DNA of 64,000 nt from Enchytraeus crypticus. Lineage: Eukaryota; Annelida; Clitellata; Enchytraeida; Enchytraeidae. This document shows positions 47,701 to 59,100 of this stretch, piece by piece (the stretch's first letter is position 1; every line of letters starts with the position of its first letter). The notes under the pieces are model-generated. The model was not told the DNA's origin. It made no database searches and was given only the letters and a program-made list of their open reading frames with translations. Where the stretch lies: assembly GCA_905160935.1 (NCBI GenBank), contig CAJHZI010000183.1, forward strand, positions 253,001-317,000, read 5' to 3'. Position numbers and translations under genes: made by a program.

Positions 47701-50092
47701 CGTGTTGTGTCAGAGAGGCTGAAGAATAGAGCAACCGTTAATTACATGTAGCGTAAGAGATGACTAAGTAAGAACTGAGAGAGGCAACGATGCACCACCT
47801 CAGAAGCAATATTTATTTCAAGGTATAGGCTACATAAGACAGGGATAAGGCAAGGCATTTAGAGAAGTGATTAACTTGTTGATCTATGTCTTACGGTGCT
47901 GAAATTAAGATGTGTCCTAGCTACAATATGACTAAATGTTACAAAGACACATATATTGACAGAAAGGTGTGTCCTCTACAATATGAGTGATTGTTAGAAA
48001 GACAAGTAAATTGACAGTAAAGTAAGAAATGTCGTCTACAATACGACTGACTGTTTTAAGACACGTACATTGACAGTAGAGTATTATGTGTCCTCTGGTC
48101 TTCTCAGGCTTTCCACTGTGAACGATCATAGTGTACGTCTTCTTCTGATAATTTTCGGCCCAGCTCTTATACAGCTGCAAATCAAGATTTAGCATAAAAT
48201 TCATTATTACTAACAATGTATGCAAAACATTTTAATGAACAAATAAATCAACTGCTTATTTAAATTCACAAAAAATACACAAAAAACCATGTTCTAAGAG
48301 ATAAATAGAATTTTCATATCCTAGAGCTTTGCAATAATAATAATAGAGAACTTAATGAAGAATAGTAATAATATTACAAATTGTGAATTATGTAGTCGAT
48401 TTGCTTGGGAGGAGTTCTTTTCTTTTAAACAAGGAATCACTCGTAATAAAGGTGCTACCTTAAACTTAAATTCCTTTGAGTATAATGCTGAGAGTTATTA
48501 TCTTAGAAACTAATTTATTATTATTATTATTAATGCTGATTATTATCAGCATTTAATTTGGTTTAACTTCCATTTCCTATTACAAATATGATGTCAGGAC
48601 GTCCGTTCATCATAAGTCACTACAAATCAATTCACCCCAAAATGATATGAAAAGATATGTGCTGAAGAGGAAGAAAAAGATCCTAAACGGTGCCAGTCCC
48701 GTGATCAAAAAACAGTCAGGCAAGATGAAAAATATTATTATGCATTAAGCACACTGCGTCTTTATAACCAATATAACCTTTTTAATGGGGGGGTCAAATA
48801 TGATAGTAAGATATAATCATCATCATCATCATCTTCCCTTAAATCCCAGTTCAACCAGGGTTGGGATACGAATAGACTTTCTTCAGTCCTAAGACTTTTG
48901 AAGTTTATCCATTCGTTTAAGTTTAGTGGCAATTACTGGAGATTAGGCGCTCACCAACCGAATGCCCTTTCAGACGTTGTATGATCTTAATGCTTTAGTC
49001 GCCTTCTACAACACGTGCAGTCACTGGTTGGTCAAATTCTTCAAACGACCCGGACACAACACGGGGAACCCGGACACAACACGGGGATAGTAAGATATAA
49101 TAAGTGGGGTAAATAAGAAATTTACAATATACGAATATAGACAAATTACAAGCAGGGTCCATGCAACAACTGTTACATACAAGTATCCCACGTTAAGATG
49201 AGACCACATGAAATTTGTATTGTGTTGTTGGCTTTGAAAAGGGCCTTTAGGTTTAGTTTGGTTCAGCCTATAATTAGGAAGTATTATAAATAATTCCTGA
49301 ATTCAGAAGCTTGAATTATCAAGTACCTAAGGGGTGCCTTATAACTTTTATTCATAAAGACCATCAGCAGCAGCTACGACTGCACGTAGGCATTTGCAAC
49401 ACATCAAGCCATCAATGATTTTCTGATCAAATTTAGTCCTCTCATCTATAAGGAGCTCTTTTAGCCACATCACGAATACCATAAAGTTCACCTTCATGTG
49501 ATATACTTGCTTGTTGCAGTTATTACATGGAAGCTTCATGTAACATGTCTGTATACTGTAAATTTCTTATTTGACCCCACTAATATTCGCAAATCCATAA
49601 CTTTTCCCGTTTTTAAACATATTCAAACGAAATTTCTCAGATGTTTCGTAGAATTGGCTGCTGGTCAAGTCCTGTAAATTTCAAGAGTATTGACCACCTC
49701 GATATGCCTTTATTGTAATAACAAAACGGGATATAGGTTATAAAAGACACAGCTATCTGCAAAACTTGCAGATTTTTTAGCCGTTATTTATCATAGTTAC
49801 CTTCAGTAAAATTTAACAATAATCTGACAATTTCGCTTAAATTTGCAGTTATAAGGCACTAATCACATTAATTGTTAGATAGATTGTGGAAAATAATAGT
49901 TGAAAAGAAGGAACTCAACTTACTGCATCCCACGTCTCCAGCATGAGCAATGGAAAGACAATATTAACATAGTCCTCGTACGAGTCATATGTGTCGAGCA
50001 GAGGAGTTGTTATCTTAACTCCAGCAACATTAGGGGGAATGACATCGACTCCATTAGAATTAGACATCATTGCTTAAAGAAATAATGCAGTA

Positions 50093-50156
<64 letters not shown>

Positions 50157-53100
50157 TCTTTATAACACCATCAAGACGTGGTAGCAAGTGATATACAATT
50201 AACACAAAATAACAACAGTGCAGTGCAACAAATACAACTGCATTGAAAATAAAATCACAATAAAAAATACATACATAATATATAAATAAAATTAAAATAA
50301 AATAATATAAAAATAAATAAAAATGCATAAATACATTAAAAATATCAACTATAATAAATATACATAAAGGCACCAAAAGATATAAAACCATGGGTTAACT
50401 ACCAGCATCCAACATTAATTAACATATCCATCAGGCTAGTAGAAGTATCTAAGGCATATTTCCAAACAGGTCTACAACGATAGGTTTGTCTGATAAATCT
50501 AATATTCAAATAATAACTATAATTATTGTAAGCAGTCAGCATAACCCGTCAAGCTCTTCTGAATCAAAATTACCAATACCAACCCTCCATACTGTACAGT
50601 ATTTAAAAATAAGAGCTGAAACTCATGCTAATAGCACAAATACAGCATACAGCAAGTACTATACAATGATATTCTTTGAGCCAGCTGATGTTAAACACAA
50701 AGTACATACCGTGATATTCTTTGAGCCAGCTGATGTTCCAGCTAAGAACGATGTTTAGAAGATCGTTGTCAGTTTTAACTGGATTATGACCAACAGTGGC
50801 CGGTGGTAAGTGTGCTGCAGGCATGACTATCTGAGATACCTTAACTACACATAACAACATTTAATGAATTTTAAAAACACAAAACACAAGCATCCATGCA
50901 GTTTTAAAGTATAATTATACACACATAAAAAGTAGTATAGAATTGGCACATTATTTATATTTATTCCAAACATAAATACATAATTAATGTAAAATAATTG
51001 TGTACATTCACACGTAATTTTTGAACCCGTAATGAATATAATGAGCTCATTTATAAATATAGTGAGCCAATTTTGCCTGTCTGTCTGTCTGAAGTAAAGC
51101 TGATTACAGCGCTGTCATCAGGAAAGTATAAATTTAATCACAGCATCATATTTATAATGTCACTCTTCCTCGATGTATTTGTGCACATTGGTACATCTAG
51201 TTATTTGATATTTATATTATGCAATAAAATACTATTTTACTGCAATTTTAATTTATTTTAAGCAATTAATTTTACCAAAATAACGTTAGCTTCTTCTCAC
51301 AGATTGCTGCATGTATATAAAAAATATTTCCCAAGCAGACAATTAGTTTAATTGTATAAATATTGGAATATGGTAATTATTGGAGTAAAGAAGGAATTGT
51401 TAAGACGTTAACGACTATTACTTCATAGAATTAATACTACGATGTTCGTTTCAATATATACTGCAGCATGCTTTAAGTATCTGTGTAAGGAATCAGCTAG
51501 TTATTACATTTAAAGCACAGATTATATGTATATCAAACATATACTGAGTAGAAACGAGCAACAAGCCTGGAATCATGAACTCAAAAATCGAGAACTCCTC
51601 TCTCAAAAATCAACTACTCGATAAAGCAAAGGAGTTTAGTCTAAATAATCACTAGAGGTCGTGATCGATCTGATAGTACAAGAAAACAAGGTGAATCATA
51701 TACAGATACATTATGGACATATAAATAAAAATGGTAAATAGATATACAAGATCTCATCAACACTTTCTATCAACAAGCCTAAGATAAGACCAGTAGTGAT
51801 AATTACTTAAGCATATCAACTATTATGCATGCTAGATTTAGCTAGCGTTAACAGAGAGCACTGAAAATGTGGAGGGTGAAGCAAAGTTGTGTCGTAATAG
51901 CATGCTTGTAACAAAATTGAAGGTCCAAACAACATTTAAACAATATCTAGGCCAGCTAAGGCAGGAATTGATTTATAGTCCTTAAATCAATTGAACCGAT
52001 AAAGTTGAAAAGCATACAGCTTTACCTATATCATTGGCAGCAGATTGCTTTGGTTTTACACTGATACCGCCTGGCAATGGTAAAGAAATTTTAGCAGCAG
52101 AATTCTCTGTAACAATCTCGTCCACATCCATATCACTGTCCACATTCTTGCGAATCCTAGGATCTGGTCGGCTAGATCGTGTAACTACATTCTCATTTCT
52201 AGTCAAATTCCTATTCGGTAATGCGCTAAGATTCGTTTCACCAATTGGAGGAACTAACCTAGATTTCGTGTTTTGAATACTTGTTGGCTCTGGAATGCCA
52301 TTATGAGAATTTAGAGTTTTACAGCTACTATTGATAGAATTTGCCAACAAAACATCTTTCTCGGCTATTGCAGGCTTTACTGGTTTTCTTTCAGTATCTG
52401 CAGAATTTACAGAAGATGTAGCCATTGATTTAGGTAGTATGGCACCAGATGAATTGGAAAGTAAACGAGCATCATCTTTGTTATTAAACTGCTCAATCAA
52501 CGAAGATGAATGCGGTATAAGTTTCTTTCTTAATTCTCCGGCTTCCATCTCAACGGGCGTCGTCAGAAAATTATTTCCACATTTATCTTCATTCTCACCT
52601 ATGCTCAACGAATGCAAGGACTCTACAACCTCTGCAGGAATATCTAACTGTCCATCCACCATCTCATCCGACGATCGACTGGGACTGGCATCACCCGCTG
52701 CAGACGATACTCCTGAAGAAATCTGTCTACTCAACAGCTCAAAACTGGGATCTCGTGAACTGGCTGATGCTAAACGAGATTTTCCATGTGAGATGAAATG
52801 CCTTACAGGTAAATGCTTACAGCTATCAGGTGTTGATTCGTGTAATGGCTTTATTTTTGATAAAATATTCCTATGGGCTTTTGATTTAGAGTAGGGCCCA
52901 GATGGTGACGGTGGATCTCTGGTTTGGATTTCATTCTTATTGGTAGTAGAATGTAAATTAGATATTTTAATACTTTTATACTCATTACTATCTTTAATAA
53001 TATTTTTGCAGTCTAGTGAATTACTTATCAATTTATTACTAACATTAAGTAGTGTATCTCCACAAGAATTTTGATTTATCTCAATTTGCTGTTCTTTAGA

Positions 53101-56100
53101 GTTCCTAGATGAAGTTTTATCAGTTACATTTTCCAGTTCAGTCTTAGTTCTACTCTTTTCTTTGTATTTTTCTACATGTCTATTTTTCTCAATTTCAGCT
53201 CTAGTGGTCTTTATATCTCTGCTACTTTCCTTTTGACCATGGCTTCTATTTAATTCACCACGGCTTTTATTGCCTTCAACTAATTCGCTCTTCTCCTTAC
53301 TTCTGGCACTCCTATATTTATGCTCACTTTTTGTTCTATTATTTCCATCTCTCAGTTTACTCCTATCTCTGTTCACACTGTGCTCCACAGTCTCACGTCT
53401 ACTTGTCTCGTACACCTTGCTCTTTTCTCTACTTTCATTTGACTTCTCTGTTCTATACCCTTCATGAGATTTTCTCTCGTCCTTACGCTCTTCTAGACTT
53501 TTCCTTGAATCTCTAGTGCCTTTTTCTACTGCTGCACATTTATCAGATATAACCTGATTGCCTTTCTGCAGCCTTGAATTAACTTCAAATTGTTCATTCT
53601 CTGCTAATTTATTCTTATTCCTGCTGCTTATACTCTGCTCCTTTCCTTTACTCCTCTCTGCAGGTCTTCCTTTCTTTGCTTCAGCGATATGTTTTTCCTT
53701 CATTTTGTCATTTTTATTTTCAGCCCTGACATCATTAGATGTATTAGTAAGCTCGACACGTTCTGCATTTCGTTTACTAACGTGCTCTTTTGAGGTTTCT
53801 GCTTCCTTTCTTCGCTCTCTAGTACAATTAAGATCTTTAGCCACCCTGTCCAGGTCTGAATTTCTATAATTCTTTTCTTCATTTCTTTTCTCTGTCGAAG
53901 AATTGGACGGCTTAAGATGAACTTTAGAAGTATCTATATCACATTTTCTACTTAAGGCAGCTGTCCTAGAATTCTGATCTTGCTTAGTAACACTTGTACT
54001 TTTCTCTCCACTTTGTTCAGATATCGATTTGACTATGGAAGGTTGTACACTGTTCAAGCTGCCTCGTCTTCTGCTGCTTTGAGGTAGAGCATCAATCACT
54101 TGGATTGATCTTTGGTTTGAAGGTTTATGAGCAGAATGTATTGTAGCATAGGGTCTAGACTTTTCTAATTCAAGGCTCTTATCAAAAGTGGTTTTATTCG
54201 ATTCTGAATTCTTTGATGCTTCATCTTTAGTCATGTTCTTAGTTACCGATGATTCAAAAGTAGGTAAGGATGATTCACCCCTACCAAGAGATGAGATGAT
54301 TTTTGTATTCTTGTTTAAAGATGCCGCAGTATTTGAACCAATCAATAATGAATGTTCTGCTATTCCATCTTTACTGATTGTTTTACTAATAGACTCTGCA
54401 GTATCTGGAGTCACAATGGTACCAATGGTATTGATCTCACCAGTTCTGTGATCAGCTGCTGTTGCCTCAGAGATCTTTGAGCAGCCCTCTGTACAACAAA
54501 CACAAAGCGCTTCTAAATAATCGTCACTCTACAAAATATCATATTACAACACTAAACTATAAATTTGGAAAATCAATAATTCAAATTATTAAGTAATAGA
54601 CATTATTACTAGAATAACATATAGTACTTTATTATAGGCAATGTTGAAGTGTTTTCCTTACACATTATTACTAAGAATAAGATATAATACCTTATTATTC
54701 TCTACTGTAGAGTATTTTAAATTGCTAATAAATTATCCATACCAGATTGCAATAGATTCTGAGATGTATTAAAACACGCAAGCTGAGAACGGCAATGAAA
54801 TTTACACCAAAGGAACTATTGTTTTTCATTAAATGTCAGTGTTGGTTTGAGCAATGATCTTGCAATAAGAGTGGAAGAGTGAAAGGGGATATCGCATAAC
54901 AGCTAAAGTGTTCGCCTTGGATGAAAGTGGCATTGATTCAAACCCCGGCTCAGTCAGCTTATGACAGATATCCCGTTGGACCCATGGATGTTTAACAATG
55001 TATCACAGCATGCTGACAGTTGGCTCAATAAATAGTAAAGATACGATTAATCATGGAAAAGATTGATAGTAACCTGCTAGAACCTATATTACAAATGTGT
55101 CAAAATGGGTCTTACACAAGCATGTACCTGTATTAGATTTTTGGCCTAGCTCTGTTATTATCATAAATTCGCAGAAGTGAAAGATATAACTGCTTCTAAC
55201 TTTCATATTTATTTCACAAGCTATCAAGGCTACATAATGGACGGATAAGACAGTCTTTTGTAAAGGGATTAATTTACTAATCTATGGGGTGCTCTTCATG
55301 GAGCATGAAAGCGGATACTAAGTATGAATATGTACCTTGAACCAGCCATTTGGCAGAACACAGAAGAGAAAGAGAATTTTCTCCTAACAGCAATACAGAC
55401 TTGGGCTACCAAATAGCAATGTAAATGAAAGAAAACCAGGTAGCTTCACAAATATAAATGTAATTAAAATTAGCATTGCCCGTTCTGCAGAGAAATTGCA
55501 TTAGAGCAAATAAACAGCTATCAACAGGGGCGATAAATATATCAGATTTGTTATCATTACAAGGAATGAGTTTTTATATAAATAAAGATGATAATCATAA
55601 TAATAATATTTGATTAGACTCAAGTATTTTTGAAATTATACTTTTTTAATTTCTTAATTTAACCTTTCTAATAATTCCTTTGATAATTAAACCTTTAAAC
55701 ATTATAACAAAATATTTTATTCAATGCTGTAAACTACATAATAAAAATCAAATAATAAACTGCATAAAACTGCATTAAGCAGCAAAAATAGTTTTTATTC
55801 CGCAAAAAAATTAAATATTAAATTCACAACAATTTGAGCACTTAAATATAAAAGATATCAAACCTTGAATTTTCTTCAAACGTTCCTTCATCTCTTTCTG
55901 AGCTCTTCTTACTTTGTCACTTACAATTTGGGTGTTTTCAAGGCTTTCACCACGCTTAGGCTTCTTAGCTTTGTTACGCTTTGCAATAGCACTGGTCGGA
56001 TTACTAAGTGCTGCTATTTTTGATTCAGTTACAGCATTAAAATTCTTTCCCTTCTCAGGAGATTTAGGACCAATCTCTTTGGCAGCTTTCCTTGAATTTT

Positions 56101-59100
56101 TTGGTTTATTAGTATCAGACTGCACATCAGTTACTACTTGGGGCAATTTAAATTTCAACTGAAATTTTTCTTTTACATTGGATTCTATTTTATCATCTTT
56201 CTTATAGAATGTATTAGTATTGAGTGACATTTGTTTAATCTTAATATCACTATTTATATTCTGCCTATCAGTACTACTTTTTGATTTATCACTGGGTCTA
56301 GAAAATTTCAAAAGATCAGCTGTATCCATCTTATAACTTTTCGCAACTTTAGCAGGACTTTCTGAGTCTGCTTCAAATATGTCTTCATCAAAGAATGGAC
56401 GTACATATTTGCCACCATTACTTCTATTACTGCTACTGTTTGATTTAATAATGTCTGACGTGACATCAACTGTTTTACAATCTTGATTTTCTGTTTCTAT
56501 TTTGGCTTTAAAATATGATGTACTGGCAAATTTCTTATCGTGGCCTTTAGTTGTCTGAACTGCTTCCTCCACATCACTCTCTATGAGCACAGACTCAATT
56601 TCTGCAGCACTCTCAACAAGTGACATACCAACAGAAGTAAATTCTGGCATTGATGATATCATACTATCACCTTCGTCATCAAAAAAGTCATCAAGAACAT
56701 CCTGCTTATTACCACAGTCCATTTTATTCACTTTAGATTCGGGTTCCCTTGACTTCTCGCCATCATTTCCTGCAGTTTTTCGGATAGCTGGACAAGCACG
56801 CGCAGTTCCATCATCACCTAGCCAATTCCAGAACTCGTCTGTTAGAATTCCATGGACAGAATTCTCTTCAATATTTTCAACACTTTCAACATCTCCCTTA
56901 ACATTTCCAGGCTTCCAGTAGAGATTAGTTGTCAATTTTTCGCAGTTATCATCCTTTTCCTGATTATGCTTAGCCACCGTGGTAATGCTATCTTGAATTA
57001 CGGCAACCGATGGGAGTTTACTCATATTATTATCAACATCACAAGCCCCAATAGTAGGGTCTTCAGTAGACCTAACAAATGGTTTAATGTCAAGTTCAGC
57101 ATTATATGCTTCAGTAATATCATTCAGTACATCCAGATTTGGCAACCAGTCATCATCGTCAGAAAATCTCAAATCTATTTCGTCATCATCATTCGGCTCC
57201 TGCTTAAACTGAGTCTGCGTTAAATTAGCAAAGATTTCATCGTCGTCATCATCCATTATTATACAATCCTCATGCATAGAATAGTTTATGATATCCGGTT
57301 TTACATCTACTTCCACGTCGACTAATGGTTTCACACTTGTTCCTTCTTCTTCTGCTAATAAAATATCGTCATTTCCCGCTACTTCACATTTTTGTGCAGC
57401 TAAATTAGATTCAGATTTACACAGTAATGACTGACTTGCTTCCTCATCCAGTAAATTATCGTCTGCTAGCTCAACATTAAAATATCCAGACTCGTGTTGC
57501 GCATTATCCAAAGTAACATATCCTTCACTAACATATCCATCGAATAAATCCTCATCACTCAAGATCTGCACTTCATCTTCACTTTCCTCCACTTCTTTCT
57601 TCGATTCGTCACTAGGAAAATTTTTCATGCCGTCATTTTTCACTATATTACCAGAATGAGCTACCTCAAAGGGCGATTGAAAGAAGGGAAGCTTGTCTTC
57701 TATGATTTTATATCTTCCGCAACCAATAAATCGAGTACCTTTTGGCAGGCCACACCACTTTATATCACGTAACTCAATGAAACAATCCCTTAATCTATAC
57801 TGCTCAGGTGCAATATTATAGGATATCATCCTGCCTTCAGCTATGTTTTTTACTCCTGTATTCATTTTCAAATCGCACGAATTAGCAAGAGATGATAAAG
57901 AATTTTCAGTAGAAAGTCCTATATTAGAAGCAAAACGGCGTTTCTTTGGAGTAAAATTAAAGCAAGTATCCAAATCACATTCATTAGAATTATCTGGTAT
58001 GTTCTGCACCCAGCTACGTTTTCCACTAAATCGTACTCGCTCAGAATCTCTGTACTTATCTACAACACAAAGTTCCATTTCCGATTTGTCTTTATTAGAA
58101 TGTAGACAGGAACTACTGTTATAGTTCTGTTGATTACAGTCATTTAACTGTAAATTTTTATTCATCTTATTTTGAGAAGAATGTAGAAGATCGCTACGAT
58201 GTTGAGCTTTATTATTTTCAGCAGAATCACAGTCACTGCTACACGAGATCTCCTGAGTCAAGTCGTCAATATCCAAATCCAATGAAACTAACTGCTTATC
58301 ATCCAGGCATGAAGATAATTTCTGACCGGATGAAGGCTCCTTGGCTTCAATATTATTTTTAAATTCAGATATTCCTTTATCTGCTTTGTTAAGAACAGAT
58401 TTTGACATCGTAGTAGGAACACTCTCTATACATTTGCTAACACTTTCAAAAGTATCCCTGTTAATATAACTTTCACCAGTGTAAAGCAGATCAGAGTCAG
58501 TAGATTTTTCCTGCTTAGTAGCAATTAAGTGACGCTTCTCTAAACATTCGCTACTACTAGATATAACATCGCAATAACTACTTTTCCGTTCATCTGACAA
58601 ACATGTCGTGACTCTGCTATAACAATGCTGATTGCTGGATGTAACAGGTGAAAAATTCCACAGAGTATTACCTCTACCAGACATTGGTTTAGATTGTTGT
58701 AAACTACCAAGCTTAGATGTGTTGATGCTGACCACCAAACTATCTGAAGTATTCATCTGCAGAGCCTTTCTACTCAAGCTACTGGGCTGTGTGATACGGC
58801 TTGTCCTTTTAAAATCAACCGATTTTGCATTAGAAACCATACTAGTCACAAGACAAGATGGACTGACTATTCCCGGCGTTGCCTTCTGTATAAAATTTCC
58901 ATCAGTCTGTAAGAATGATCTAACAGCACCTACCTTGCTTGGAAATACGGTAGATGACGCAGACGAATTAGAATGACTACAAGTATTAGTAAAAACCACA
59001 GTAGACGAATTAGGCAATGCTCTAGACTCATTAGGTGAAACAGCAGATGATCTCAACTCAGTGCAGGTAGTAACCGCTGAAGTATAGGATTTTGCTACCG

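Noticed and set aside
52331..54451. Several plus-strand open frames of 60 to 187 codons
   Set aside because: They are antisense shadows of SETX giant exon 2. Their composition (Phe, Leu, Ser-rich) is the complement of the Lys/Glu-rich coding strand.
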